This document shows, piece after piece, positions 1 to 11,772 of a stretch of 64,000 nt of DNA (position 1 is the first letter of the stretch; the number at the start of each line of letters is the position of its first letter). The position numbers were made by a program, and so were the translations under genes. This DNA comes from Tricholoma matsutake (taxonomy: Eukaryota; Basidiomycota; Agaricomycetes; Agaricales; Tricholomataceae), in contig AP026547.1 in assembly GCA_026075535.2 (NCBI GenBank), positions 2,790,001 through 2,854,000 on the forward strand, written 5' to 3'. The notes beneath the pieces are model-generated. The model searched no databases and had not been told where the DNA came from. It saw nothing but the letters and a program-made list of their open reading frames with translations.

Positions 1-77
1 GGTTACCCGTGGTTATTTGCTGGTTTTGAGAAGAATACATATTTTAATAACTTATTACACTAAACTAAGTTAATAGA

Positions 78-350
78 AACCCCCTCGCTCACATTTGGAG
101 CAAGGGAGGGGGTGGTGGACCTATTCTAATAAATAAATTACATTAAAGTAATATAGAAAACCCCCCCCTCCACATTTCAAGTGAGGGAGGGGGTGGTGGT
201 GCCTGTAGTCAATGAAAACAAAACAAAAAACCCCCCCTCTCGCATTTGGAGCAAGGGAGGGGGGTGGTGCCTGTAGTCACCGAGAACAGAATGAGTAACC
301 CCCCTGCTCACATTTGCAGTGAGAGAGGGGGGGGTGCTGCCTGTAGTCAT
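78..350. repeat. C-rich hairpin-like tandem repeat, about four diverged units
   Basis: Four units recur at about 78-120, 166-213, 228-280 and 296-350. Each has a run of C's followed by a short CACATTT-type spacer, a GAGGGAGGGGG tract and, in the last three, a GGTGCCTGTAGTCA tail. The C-run and G-run within a unit are complementary, so each unit could fold into a small G/C hairpin. No coding sense was seen. Confidence 0.7.
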
Positions 351-851
351 TGATCCCCATTTCCACCCCATGAGCAGTTGCTCGTGGCAGCAGTTGGGTC
401 CTCAGGTCCTCCTCCTGGTCATTGTCATCATTCCACCCACTATCCACCCCACGAGCAGTTGCTCGTGAGGCTGGGGTGGGTGGTGTGCCATCATGATGTG
501 GCAGTGTTGGTGTGGGGTCATTCCATGTGAGCTCCTCATTCCTAGGGAATTCCAATCTAGGAAATGAAAGAAACAAAATAGTTAGTTTACAAAAAAAGAA
601 ACAAACAAAAAAAAAACTTACCATGGGCCCAAATGACACCGGGTGATGTGGCACTGTTGGGTGTGTGTCGTTAGCTGTCATCATCCATTATTATCAGTAG
701 TTTAGAACCTGAAAAAGAAGAAACATAATCAATTAGTTTACAAAAAACAAGAAATGAAACACAAAAAAACTTACTATAGGCCCAAATGACAATTCACGTC
801 GGTTGGGCCATGCTATGGTGGTAGTTGGATCATCGTATAGTTTAGAATCAG
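351..851 (-). repeat. Diverged transposon-type repeat, same family as 40.5-41.2 kb
   Basis: Read on the minus strand, this stretch has blocks such as GTGCCACATCA, TTTGGGCCCA and CAGGTTCTAA next to A/T tracts, in the same style as 40,600-41,010 inside the non-autonomous hAT element. It is therefore probably a second, inverted copy of that repeat's inner part. Open frames here are low-complexity and unsupported. Confidence 0.45.
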
Positions 852-1793
852 ATGTGTCATGAGTATTCAACAAGGTCAGATGATTACTCACCTGACCAAA
901 ATCTGGGTACTGGCATACCTGCACATACCCATAACACCATGGAAAAGGGTACGGTGTTGCCCAGGTATGGCAATCCCATACCCATGACTGGAAACACACC
1001 ATGTTACCTGTACCCGTGTCGTGCCCTAGGAATGATGAATGCCAAGACTGCCCCAACTCCTCTTCCCATGGGATATGTCCCTATGGAAAATACTGCAGTG
1101 CCTGATGCAGCACATAGATCGAAGTATCAATCTGTGATTGGGTCTTTATTGTACCTGATGCTCGGAACGCAACCTGATATCGCCTTTGCAGTAATCAAGA
1201 TGTCGCAGTTCTCAGCTGATCCAAGCCAGGAACATCTGGATAAGGCACATTATATAATGCACTACCTTGTTGGTACTCAGAATTATGAGCTTATCTACGA
1301 TGGTAAGGGCAAGGAAGGCCTACAAGCATACACAGATTCGGACTGGGCATCCGACATAGTGAAACGAAGATCTACAATGGGCTACTTTGCCACCTTAGCA
1401 GGAGGCATTGTGTGCTGGCAGTCCCATTTGCAAAAACCTGTTGCACTGAGTTCCACTGAAGCTGAATACATGGCTCTCTCCAACACATGTCAGCAGATCG
1501 TGTGGATCTCGTCCCTTTTTTCTGAATTGGGATATACCCTGAAGTACATACCTATTTGGGCTGACAATCAGGGGTCAATCTTTATCGGATCAAACCCAGT
1601 TCAAGAAAGAAGGACCAAACATATCGACATTCACTATCATTATACACGTGAATGTATTGAATATGGCAAGGTCACTGTCATATTCATCCTGGGAAGTGAG
1701 AACCCAGCCAATATGTTTACTAAAAATCTCGGGAGAATTCTCTTCGAGAAATTTAGAAGCTCCCTCAGAATTAAATTTGAGGTTCAAACTTAG
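852..1793 (+). pseudogene. Ty1/Copia polyprotein 3' remnant (RT C-terminus and RNase H)
   Basis: The frame from about 1,045 reads as the end of a Copia polyprotein. It has the RT C-terminal YQSVIGSLLYL and PDIAFAV blocks, then RNase H with YTDSDWASD, the STEAEYMAL motif, the DNQGS motif and a TKHIDIHYHY segment. It closes just before a purine-rich tract and an LTR, as expected at the 3' end of a Copia element. Gag, protease, integrase and most of RT are missing upstream, so this is a 5'-truncated relic. The first ~60 codons of the frame do not look like Copia and are probably flanking repeat. Confidence 0.85.
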
Positions 1794-1826
1794 CGCTAAT
1801 CAGCTGCTGTACCGTTTGTGGGGGGG

Positions 1827-2096
1827 TGTTGAATGTGACCTGCAGGCCGCCTACATAGGCATGTGACCCACTCCATATGGAACAAACATAGCCATACATA
1901 TGTACATACATGCTACAATATGCATATGACTATCATTTTATGTGGTGATTTGCGCCTCATGGCTGAGTTGCTCATCCCTCTGAGCATGTGACCAGTAGAC
2001 TCTAGGTGTATATAAACCTGCTGTATTTCATCCTGGCAATGTAGAGAGTTCTACAACTCTAACCCTAGTTACTAGCAGCACTAACCCAACCCAACA
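1827..2096 (+). repeat. Copia 3' LTR
   Basis: This 270 bp block starts TGTTG and ends CAACA, a perfect 5 bp terminal inversion. It is preceded by a polypurine tract (TGTGGGGGGG) that directly follows the Copia RNase H frame. A TATATAAAC promoter-like motif lies near 2,010. No matching 5' LTR is present in the window. Confidence 0.8.
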
Positions 2097-2689
2097 GGTA
2101 AGTAGTAAGTTAAGTGTATGCCCACTGCGTCCTACTGCTACACCGCTGCAACACTCTATGTCAAGCATGGTATTGTATTACTCATCACACCATTGAAGTT
2201 ACTGGGGAAGCAGTTTGTCGATGTGCTTGCCAAGAATCACCTTAAAGCTGGGCTGAACAAATCAGTCATTCGGTCAAGGATGGATGCACAATGGTGGGCA
2301 TGCCTCAGGTCAGAGCTTCATAATATCTCCAAGACCATATAGTGTTGTCCCATGTGCATTGGTAAGAGCATCAAGGATTTCATCAAACAGTTTTTGGTCC
2401 ATTGTGGAGGATGGCAGATGGGGCAGATAACTTATTTACATGACTAGGACACAATACATCATAAGATTACTGTAATGCGACTTTACAGTTTGGACTGTCG
2501 TTCCGCTCCGAGAACCAAACAAGACAATGCCGTCACGGTCGGTGAGATTTCAGGATTTGTACCACAGAGCCAAACATGCGTCTACCGCCACAGCAAGTTT
2601 TCGCAGTCGCTATAGGAAATGGTCCAAATATTAAAGTTCAAACCAAACATGTGCAAACTCATAAGACGATGTCATGGACCTATTTCCCT
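2097..2689. other. No gene recognised
   Basis: A 74-codon open frame at 2,118-2,342 has a short stretch (VDVLAKNHLKAGLNK) faintly like a retroelement C-terminus but cannot be assigned. Nothing else is supportable. Confidence 0.4.
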
Positions 2690-3136
2690 TAAGATAGTCC
2701 TCACTCATACACAACGACGTCACGTGAATCAACAATTTCACACCCATCTCACCTGTGAACAATGTTTGGAGGCCTTTTTACAGAATATGGCTCCGAGGAA
2801 AGGTTTATCTTCATATCAGGAAGGTTCTACCAAAACCTGGTGGGCACTGTGCGAGTTTTGCGGGAGGAGTATAGGATTTTGTTATGGAAGTCAATGTTTT
2901 GATTGGGACTCTTTTGCGAGTGATTTTTGATGGACTGCCGACTTTGCAAGCAATACTCCTCTGTCACTCATTCCTTAGTTCAAATTTGGTTTGCACAGTT
3001 CTTTTTAAAAACACTTAATAAAACTTTCCTCGGTTGCCTTTTTTTTAAAAACACAGTGTGACAATGTCAGTGCCCGCTTTTGACTGAAATCAATGAATGC
3101 ACGTGACGTCGTTGTCTATGAGTGAGGACTATCTTA
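2690..3136. mobile_element. MITE with ~36 bp terminal inverted repeats and TA target duplication
   Basis: The left arm (2,690-2,726) and right arm (3,100-3,136) are inverted copies with one mismatch, both containing ACGACGTCACGTG read inward. A TA lies at each outer end, which suits a Tc1/mariner-type miniature element. A further inner inverted pair (CCGAGGAAAG at about 2,793, and its complement near 3,026) means the two halves are palindromic well beyond the termini. An open frame crossing the left arm is therefore spurious. No transposase is encoded. Confidence 0.75.
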
Positions 3137-5095
3137 GCGAATGTGGACAAGACGGCCCAGCCGGCTTGACATATTATTATCCAACGAGCGATCATGTGAT
3201 GTCAAGCTGGGAACGAGCCTAAATTAAAATTCTACCCTGCGCTGGTGCCTCGTCCGTCTACCTCCACATACGAGGTTAGTCAGTCCCACGTTCGAGATAA
3301 CGTCATATCAGGGCATACCACAAGAAAAAATCTATTCAACCATGGTTAACTCAACCCATAGAAAGTTGTAAACACGTGCATACTGAAAACTTGAAGGTCC
3401 TTGTAGTTTATATGTATGTCTGTATGTATGTCACGCCGCAGGACTGTCGAGATGGATAAGATGTTTCAGAGGCAGCAAGAAGGGTAGCAACGTACATTGC
3501 AACGGCCAGATTACCTAGAAGCAGGAGGCCCGGCCCAACCGCATCCAGGTTCTCTACATAGTTAAGAGATGAGGATAATGTTAAATTGACAAATTTAAAG
3601 GGATAACAGATCCAGGGACGTCAAGCCTTACCTTGTTATATTCAGCGCGACATTGTCACACATGTATACCAATTATAATCCAAACGTCTAGAAGAGCGGT
3701 GATCCTAGCAGTGCGGTGTTAAATGAACCCCAGGGGTAAGAATCCTCACAAAACACGAGCTCAGCATCTCGTGCGAAAATTGGTCCACATGCTCCATCTG
3801 AATTTTGTACTGGCCTTGTACTTACTACGTATAATCAGGTTGCTGATCATCAGCGCGACGAGCTAGTAGTAGTAGTAGGAAGCGAGTATATTTTTTGATG
3901 TCACGATGGTCGGTAGTACTTACGATTCTCGTGACAACAAGGGGATCTCAACTCAATGGCGAATTCAATAAAGACCGTAACACTGTAATGCTTACTCTGT
4001 GCTCTGGAAGTTGAGATGATGGCTTTATTTGTTCTGCAATATAATACTATGGGGTGAAGACGAGCCAATTCTTGAAAAGAGGATGCCGAGACGAAGTTTG
4101 GCGGGAAAACAGGAAATTATGCACTATACATATCTGAATCTTGGAAATTTCCTGACGAAGGGCTGGATCAGATCACCGATTTCGGGAGATTCTGGAACAG
4201 ATAGATAACGACGAGATAGTCAGGGTTGAAGGTGACGATCATGAGACTCTAGTGATTTACCCAGCTGTGCAATATTCATAATGAGATGGAAGTGCTGCAC
4301 AAAATAATCAATCTGCAGTTCGTGATACTGATCGCAAATGAGAGCATAGAAGAATGAAATCACTGGTTCGATAGCAATTAGTAACGCCACGTTCGTTGTG
4401 AACATCTGGATACGTCACTGAGACGATCGCTGAAGCAGACTGTCAACATCGGAAATCGTCAAATGCCGCGCTTCTCATTAGGTGGTGCATGACTTCGACC
4501 CCCTTGAACGGTTTTTCCAATGACATCATCCTGATATCAGCAGGCTTACCTCCAAAAGAATCACAGTTGTGGGTTCTTTGCATCGAGGTCGATGGAAATG
4601 ATTGTGGGGCGGGGGGATCTAGGCGGTGCGATCGGACGGACTTTCGTGCACTCCGCCCGGATGGGCAGGGACGACAGGACGACACGGAATCCCAAATGGA
4701 GGTTGTTGATCTGTTCGTTTCCAGTCAGCTCCAGTCCAGTCCTGGAAATTTATCAGCTGCAATACTCCATTATCAAGATGGCAGACATCATTTTCACAAC
4801 GGTGGAGTCCAATATATAGAACGATAGACCCCGCAGTACGCAACGTCCCAGGGAGGGCAGCCAGGGTAACAGCTGGTAACAGTTGAACAAACGTGCCAAG
4901 TAAAGCAAGTTTTACTGAGGTGGGGACACACAGAGACGGATATCGAGAATGCCTTGGTCGCTTGCAATTTGCGTGATAGAAAATATTCCCGAAACGAGAA
5001 TAAGCATCTCAGTTGCAGAGTTTAACCATATGGGATAGCTAAAGACCGAAGCAGCTCGAGACTGGTGTGCTTTCAGCCCACAAACGTGCTTGGCA
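3137..5095. other. Gene-poor spacer
   Basis: No conserved coding frame was found on either strand. Overlapping frames at 4,440-4,850 occur on both strands and show no family signature. A phrase near 3,280 (GTTCGAGAT) resembles a tRNA B box but no cloverleaf could be drawn. Confidence 0.4.
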
Positions 5096-7076
5096 TTACA
5101 GCATTCCTTTCACGATTCGTACCATCGCCTTTGTCCAGAATCTCACCTTACGTTCTCTTCCCCTCCAATCAACAGCATGGGTTCTCAATTTCTCGATCTC
5201 ATAGGCTAGACGATGGCGAAGTGACATCATAGCCACTGTATTGTCGCTGGCCATCGTCATAGATCCCTGCACTTCCTTGGAAGGATGTACATCGCCTGAA
5301 TGATGGTCAGAAGGTACAGGAACCACCATTATAAATGATAATTCGGTATCGATATGTGCCGAACGGGAGTTGAGGTTGGTAGAGCCAAAAAGTGTGAGGA
5401 CCGGTGGGGATGCTGCATTCGGCGAGACCCATATGCCTGATAAACTGATGTCAGGTTTTGAATAAGATAAAACGGAGGATGGCAACCGACCCTTTGCGTG
5501 ATACGTCCAGCCTTCCTTTTCCCATTCACTCAGCTGAACTCCTCTACCAGCGCCATCGTTGCAAGATGCATTCCAAAGACGACCAGCTTTCGTAACTGCT
5601 GTCATGAAACGCTGTTCTAGAAGAGTATAACCCTCAGGTATCCGACCTGATAAACCAGTTGACCCATAAAATCCATTTGCCTTGCAAGAATAAGCATAGG
5701 CGTGTTGTTTGAAGACTGAGGAACAGCGTGATCATTTACCTTAGGTCCTGCAGCAACGATCCGTGTCGCCACATCGCTTGCTAGTATGTGCTCCTGATAG
5801 GGCTGATAAAGTCCGAAATATCCACTGGTGAGGTCAACGAGAGGCCGAATGGGAGTAGGAGTTTCCGGCATTTTGGAGTCGAGAAGCCGGAAGAGAAGAG
5901 CTAGCGCCGTCTCCTCTTCTCGAATGTTAAACTGACCCGCTTGAATGATAGGGAAGATAAGAACGTTATCAAATTCGACAGAATATTGGCTTGACGCAGC
6001 CCCAACATCCTTCGTAATAGTGTGTGGTTCTGGGGTGCGACGGGAAAGTTGGAAATCACAAAGAGCCCTTTGTGCTTTTTGATGAATCTGATGAGGGTGC
6101 GTTTGTGGATCAGGCCAGTGTAGGGTGTAATCTTCATGTTCATAGGTGTACGGGGTAGTGGTGGACGAAGGCGACGGCAGTAACCTGTAAGAAAACGTGG
6201 AGATGGTTTGCAAAAAATCGAAACAGTACTGCGCGAGTTGTGGCTGAGCTGAAAAGTGTATGTACCGATCCTGCCGATTTGTGAAATATGATTGGTTAAG
6301 GTTAGCCCTGGGTCACGCAGATATAATCAGTAGATGTTCAGGTGGGAATGTTGCAAATTGGTTGAAGGAAAATTTTGCGTATTGTATTGGCCTAAACTGT
6401 TCACTCACCCACTAATCATCACTTCGTCATCTACCCCATATATTTTCGCATGCCACGTTCCCCAGCCTTCATTGAAACGTGGTGGCACTAGCTTTGCTAG
6501 GATTCCACGCAGGTGTGGGCTGCGGAACAATGAAACGTGTACACGAGATGGGAAGGCACGTATGAGTGGCAACAGTATCCTTGCGGTAGAAGATGGCCCA
6601 GGGCGCGTAGAACGATTTAGGTCTAGATTAAAATACAATTGTAATGAGGGTTTCTCTTGGAGCACTTCGTGGAGAGTCGTTATCTATGACATAAATTAAA
6701 ACCAATCTTACAGAAATAAAAAAGTGGGGTACGAGTTCGGATCGTGCTGAACCGATATAAAGTGAGGATATGAAGATGCGTTTCTCCGCACGGTGGATCA
6801 TAGCCTAAGGATTTAGAAAGAGAAATATCAAAATTTAAATTGAGATGCTGTAAAAACAAAACGGACCAGCAAAAGTGCGTAAAACTGCGGTGGTTCACAC
6901 AGCACAGATATGCTGGTTGGCGAGACTGAGAACTTTGGATGTCTCTGTGCGAGATTTGACATGAATTCGCGCACAGATGGATCGATGCGCAGGATAGAAA
7001 TGTATCGTATACATTGTTGTACGCGAATGCATCGCGTTGGTGTCCACAGTCTTCTACGAGCAGCAGCCAGGAACAT
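5096..7076 (-). CDS. PGS1: CDP-diacylglycerol--glycerol-3-phosphate 3-phosphatidyltransferase (phosphatidylglycerophosphate synthase), 5 exons
   Basis: This enzyme makes phosphatidylglycerophosphate from CDP-diacylglycerol and glycerol-3-phosphate, the committed step to cardiolipin in mitochondria. Exons read 7076-6867, 6804-6733, 6683-6409, 6307-5740 and 5680-5096. All junctions are GT-AG and keep frame, giving 569 residues, a usual PGS1 length. The N-terminus (MFLAAARRRLWTPTRC) is Arg-rich and acidic-free, like a mitochondrial presequence. An in-frame Met at 7,106 would add 10 residues. Family marks include RIFISSLYIG, LDLNRSTRPGPSST, the first HKD motif HAKIYGVD (His about 172) followed by GANL, then NRQDRY, LTSGYFGL, and a second motif YHAKG (His about 436) with GSTNLNSRS. 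The second HKD lacks the following Asp, which I believe is usual for PGS1. The 3' end matches the Trp-Arg-Gly-rich tail of fungal homologues. The gene looks intact. Confidence 0.93.
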
Positions 7077-7106
7077 CCAAGGTAGAGGCAAAATTGTGAA
7101 GCTCAT

Positions 7107-8006
7107 CACGTGGTATTCGGAAACAGGGCCGGCCTTCCGGCATCTCAGATCCTCATGTGCAACGTAACTCAAAATTATGATCGATACACTTTCTTGAACT
7201 TCTTCCATGTCCTCGTCTGCAAGAGGTATGTTTTCTAACCAAATCTTATATCGCCATCAGGTCAGCGGATGCCAACCTATACTAGCTAGTCCATTAGGCA
7301 TGGGAGATGGAAAGGGTTCGTTATCTACATTCCCATTTACGAGCCTTAGAACATTCCAGACCCTCTTCGACGTCAGATTTACTCATTCCAGTCAAATGTG
7401 GTGAGGTCGTATCACAGCGTCTTGATATCATCATGGGCTTTGTTCGTTTTCTGCAATAGCTGCATTTCATCTCCGCTCCTTTCACTGGGAGGAGGTCGTT
7501 TCCTCTTATTTCCACTCCCTGGAATGTCACAGCCGATCTATCTTATCAGGAGTTTACCTTTTCGGCTATTTTATGTGGTTGGTCGTCGCCCTAAAGTTCC
7601 TTTGGCGCAGGTACGGAACATCCATTTGGGAGCGTTCTAACATGCGCAAACTGTCTAGAGCTTCGCGGACACATAAGCGTGCCAGATGCTTATAATTGAT
7701 GGGGAATACCATCTGTCATCCGCGCACATCATCATTTAATCTAGGAACACTTGCAGAATTGGGGACGATGGGAAAACATGCTTGGCCAAACGCCAGTTTA
7801 TGAATCCACGTGCCAATATTTAAGAGAATAGCTCTACTGCTTTCATTCAGCATGTGGATCAAGCCGGAATGAGCCTGGAAAACCTGAAGGAAGTGTGGCC
7901 TTTCCAGATTCATTTCAATACTCGAGAAGACTTTTAAGCACGACCATCAGCGAGAAGCTTTCAAAACGTCCACTTGTTCTTCAAGATCGTCTTCGCACCC
8001 ACACAA
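7107..8006. other. PGS1 upstream region with unresolved coding fragments
   Basis: A short plus-strand start at 7,207 followed by a good donor (GTATGT) and an open stretch at about 7,830-7,920 could be exons of an unrecognised gene, but I could not join them in one frame. Confidence 0.3.
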
Positions 8007-8473
8007 ATGGCTGAAGAACTAGAAACGACCGCTGGTTCAGACCAAGCAGAAGATATTGTCGACATGTTTTACACCGATGTGGAGGAAGAGCATCAGGCAT
8101 GTAGGTATGTTCAAGCGCAAGGTCAGCATGGTCATGACGTATATTGACTGCACCAAGTGAGCGAGAAGCTGTCGCATTCTATGACCTTTACGACAGCGAG
8201 CACTCGTCTCGTAATACTCCACTCCTGAACAGTTCACAACTCCGCAACTCAGAGGAAGGGAACAAACCAATGGAAGAAGGGGACAAGGGCGGCCAAAAGA
8301 AAGACCCAACCGTCGAGGGAACGGACACTGACCAGCATACGACCAGCGATCACTCTCCCGAGCAGAAGAGCGATTCTGAAGGAGGTAAGTACATACTTAC
8401 CACGAGTCCGGCAAGAAATAGACTCAGAGCTTTAATTGATGATCCAGATTTCGGCAAGGGGAACGAATCATGA
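8007..8473 (+). CDS. Small hydrophilic hypothetical protein, 2 exons
   Basis: Exons 8007-8104 and 8158-8473 join through a GTATGT...AAG intron and give about 137 residues. The product is strongly acidic and Ser/Glu/Lys-rich in the middle (EEGDKGGQKKDPTVEG) and looks largely disordered. It ends with a short motif PARNRLRALIDDPDFG that looks more conserved than the rest. No domain, signal peptide or membrane segment is visible. A GTAAGT at 8,385 could be an alternative donor, in which case the C-terminus would differ. I do not recognise the family, and earlier exons may lie in the unresolved stretch upstream. Confidence 0.5.
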
Positions 8474-8992
8474 GCTGCGTCATCTTACACATGGAAGGAG
8501 ATACTAGTGTTGCGATTTCTTACATAATTGATAACCCCAAATGTTTATACCATGCGATGCGTCCGACAGCTCTGAAGCGCAGCGCACATCGTGTCACAAC
8601 TTACATTTCGTGCTCTCGGATCATTATGTTGAGATGTCCTTATTATGCTCCTTGACATCCTGAAAGATCAATATTTCACAAGGTATTGCTGCACAACTGC
8701 ATAATTTCGAAACGTCAAACGTAGTTGCTCGATCACAAAGGTTACAGGTAGTGGCAATTTCACAACAGGCACATTAAGTACCTAGGAATGAGGTGATATG
8801 TAGATGAAGGCACTATTGTGGGGTTTGTGTGGATTCATTATTGTCGTAAGTATGTCGTACAAACCCTTTCACTCCGCGAAACTGGTTTGATTAAATTCAT
8901 ATATAAAACCTTCAGCTTGGAATTGGACGATCAGACAGTAGATTCCGAGTCCATCAATTACTTAGGGCAATAGACAGTTAAACAGAAATGCA
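8474..8992. other. Intergenic, nothing recognised
   Basis: A/T-rich sequence between two opposing small genes. No conserved frame. Confidence 0.4.
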
Positions 8993-9520
8993 TTACCATT
9001 TTTCACATGCACATATGAAGCCTTTGACCAACCAGACAGCTCCTAAGATCGTACTCAGGAGGCAACACGCCACTGCGAAGAATACAAAAGGTCCCACAAA
9101 TCCCCGGCTCATACCAACAAGCAACCCTTCCCTGCTCCAGCCCTCTAACAAAACCACACCGACACCACCAGATATTGAACTAGACATCATTTCCTTGCCC
9201 AAATTCACAACATAGGGTCGTATACAGCAGAAGGAGTCGAGGTCTTCTTGGACTGCATTGTCCTTGAAGAGAACAAGGATTAAATAGGGAACAGTGAATA
9301 TAGCTCCCCCGATGAACCCGCCAACGGCAGACGAATGGATCGTTGCAGACGGGGCAGCAGATCCAAAAGCCCGTAAGGTTGAGCACCCAAGCCCCTGGTA
9401 GAATGCGTACTTCACCGAGGTGAGGGATGTTTCAAGAACAGCGAGCGGGTCCGCATCATACAACGCCATGTTTTGAAATCGGCGTAGTGAGGATAAAATT
9501 TTGCCCAGACGCTTCTTCAT
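8993..9520 (-). CDS. Hypothetical intronless membrane protein, 175 aa
   Basis: A single open frame runs from an ATG at 9,520 to a stop at 8,993. The N-terminus is basic (MKKRLGKILSSLRR). Three hydrophobic stretches follow: around residues 66-86 (GGFIGGAIFTVPYLILVLF), around 112-126, and around 137-168 (FVGPFVFFAVACCLLSTILG). This suggests a small multi-pass membrane protein. Glycine repeats (GGFIGG, SGGVGVV) resemble those in inner-mitochondrial carrier-like or Tim17-like proteins, but I cannot place it in a family. Being intronless is unusual among its neighbours. It could be lineage-specific. Confidence 0.55.
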   Translation of the reverse strand: MKKRLGKILSSLRRFQNMALYDADPLAVLETSLTSVKYAFYQGLGCSTLRAFGSAAPSATIHSSAVGGFIGGAIFTVPYLILVLFKDNAVQEDLDSFCCIRPYVVNLGKEMMSSSISGGVGVVLLEGWSREGLLVGMSRGFVGPFVFFAVACCLLSTILGAVWLVKGFICACEKW

Positions 9521-10394
9521 CGCGCATGCAATTTAACTGCGGCGTTCATTGAGTGATTGTAAAAGAAAAGGCAGGGTTTTCTACCTTTGGATAGGGAGTG
9601 AGATACCCGCGTGCGTCAGGTCGTTGAGACGCGTACGCGTTTACACAGCAATTAAGGTTTTTGTCGTGGTGATTGTGAAGATAAGAGAAAACTCTAGTAG
9701 AAGACTGAAATATTATGCCTCTGGGGACCTTATTTAGAGCCAACGGGATACCTAGGGTCACCTTGACTTCTCTGTAGATCGAATATATTTTAATTGATGC
9801 CAGTCGATGGACACGTCCATCGGATGAAAGTCGGGCCCAAAAATAGCCACGGCCAGGAGTCGACGAGAGTCGACGCCATAGTCTGTCATAGTTCATGTAC
9901 CTCGCATTATCATTCATTGACACGCCGACGCCTTCACGGAGTTACATTTCCAAAGATGGCCATTTCCAAGCGGTGTTAACACAGATTGATAAGCCATGTT
10001 CGCAAATGGCCTAGTCAGGGACGGTTGCGGTTGCTATTACTGTCGGCATGCGAACTCATGCGAATAAGGACACTTCTATAGTTTGTGCTGTTGACATTCG
10101 TGGACATGAGAGCTCCACCACAAGTGAAAATCGAGAAAGTCGTCTAGAAGACCTTTAATTCTCGCACTAAACATTGTGCAGAAGAGGGATCGGAATAGCA
10201 TCCACCGATACAGATTTCTCCCAAGAACCGTTGATTCATTAATGACCAACTGATTGTTTTTGTCTAATTTATGTCAATGTTGACGTCGGTAAAATGCGAG
10301 GTCCGAAAGACGAAACTGACCAAGAATTGAACAGACAATTAATTATGACTGTAATGGGATTTGAGAAACAGAGTACCCCCTTCATGGTTTCAAC
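9521..10394. other. Intergenic, nothing recognised
   Basis: A 125-codon minus-strand frame at 9,546-9,923 has no family signature and no hydrophobic or conserved block; I treat it as chance. Confidence 0.4.
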
Positions 10395-11412
10395 TTATGG
10401 TGACGGCATCTTCTGTCGCCTTTCTGCGGCAAGTCTCGCCTCACTCAAGGGCCTTTTCCACGTCGCCGGTGGTGGGTCCCATATCCCAAACTCCCTTTTC
10501 ATGTCCTTTAGGTTCTGGCCCCAACGATCCTCCCAATAAACGGTGATCAAGCTCTGGGCGCTTCCGCCACACTTTAACGCCCACGGAACGTATTCAGCAA
10601 AAAGTTTTTTCCGCTTTTCCGAAGGCAGGCGCAAGTGACCAAATGCAGCAGATATAGCTGTCATGGGTAGTCCGAGATTTGCGAATTCGAAAAATTTCAG
10701 GGCAAGTTCATATTCGACACTGACAGGGAGGTCGCAGATACAGTGGTAGAAATCATGACATTCGCGATAGCGCTGCATCACGTAGGCGAGTTCGGGGTCG
10801 TCAATGTAGTGAACCTTAATGAGTAATAATCTGGGTATTCATATTGACTGAATTTCGAATGGAATGCTCACCGGTTCACGCGTATCTGGAGTCACTCCAC
10901 AGCGCTCAAGCCATGTCACATAAGCCCTTCCAAAGGTACCCTCTGGGTGGTGTGCGAGTTCGTCCATGTTGATCGTATTCGAGTTCACTCTCGGCCGTTC
11001 CCGGAGAATCTTCCGACCTTCCATACTTTCAAGCATTGTATCGCGTAAACGAGGCAAACTGGGTCCCGCTGTCGTCTCAGCAAGAGCAGCAATCATGTCT
11101 TTTACGCGTGTTATTCCACCAGTCATACTCCTGCTAGTTAAGCTCACCTCCCCGTCGGGGATCAGCCAATGACATAACGGCGGATCCGACTGCAAGAAAC
11201 GCGTTTTCAAACCAGTTCAACGGAATATGACCTTCATATGCTGGCGTCGTGCTGGCAAGACGTGTCCCCGACGCAGTCGGGAATCGTCCCACCGATATGG
11301 CATGAGTTAGTCTCGTCGCCACAGATGCTCCGAACAAATGACGCGAGATAGGCATCAGAACGGTAGTTTCAGTAGAACTTGCAGTTGGCCGTGACTGGTA
11401 CTGAGGAGTCAC
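10395..11412 (-). CDS. COQ4: Ubiquinone biosynthesis protein COQ4, 3 exons
   Basis: COQ4 is a mitochondrial matrix protein that organises the coenzyme Q synthome and has been linked to C1 decarboxylation/hydroxylation of the ring. Exons 11412-11148, 11098-10872 and 10814-10395 join in frame with 49 and 57 bp introns and give 303 residues. The first ~60 residues are rich in Arg, Ser and Thr (a second Met, MPISRHLFG, follows 19 residues in), which fits a mitochondrial presequence. Family marks are HIPLNWFENAFLAVGSA, RPRVNSNTINMDEL, GTFGRAY and YRECHDFYH. The last holds the HDxxH metal-ligand motif (His 184, Asp 185, His 188), followed by FEFANLGLPM and PWALKCG. The Lys/Arg-rich tail is longer than in yeast. 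The gene looks intact. Confidence 0.95.
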
Positions 11413-11772
11413 GATATGTCACGATCATTTCCGATCGAATCTCTGCCACCGCCATTCAACCTAAGAGGTACGTATACTGTAAAGCAACTTGAATGCATGG
11501 CTCCCATAGTAGGGCTACTTGTGGGCATCTAACACGTTCTTGCCGCACAATGTTGATCGACGAAATGTGGCTCCCGTTGAGGCCTCCTGCCAGTAGTGGA
11601 CAAGTTGCCAGTGTATTATCTGCTTGGTCCGTGGACACTGGAAACCAAGTGGAAACAAGATGGCCACCGAGAATGCCACATTCGAGTAACACATTGTTCA
11701 GATCTATATAACCACCCATGTCTTGGGTTACTGTTTCTGGGTCCTCTCCTACCATTTAAACGCCCTCTCTTC
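11413..11772. promoter_or_regulatory. Shared upstream region of COQ4 and the zinc-finger gene
   Basis: COQ4 (minus) and the gene starting at 11,773 (plus) are divergent with 360 bp between start codons, so both promoters must lie here. A TATATAA lies near 11,703. No clear operator was recognised. Confidence 0.5.

Noticed and set aside
1..350. CRISPR-like array
   Set aside because: Units are degenerate, spacers are not unique protospacer-like sequences, and the genome is eukaryotic.
2619..2930. 103-codon plus-strand frame
   Set aside because: It runs through the MITE inverted repeat, so it is chance coding within a repeat.
3240..3320. Possible tRNA gene near a GTTCGAGAT phrase
   Set aside because: No acceptor stem or anticodon arm could be folded.
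9546..9923. 125-codon minus-strand frame
   Set aside because: No conserved block, no splice partner, composition like the spacer.
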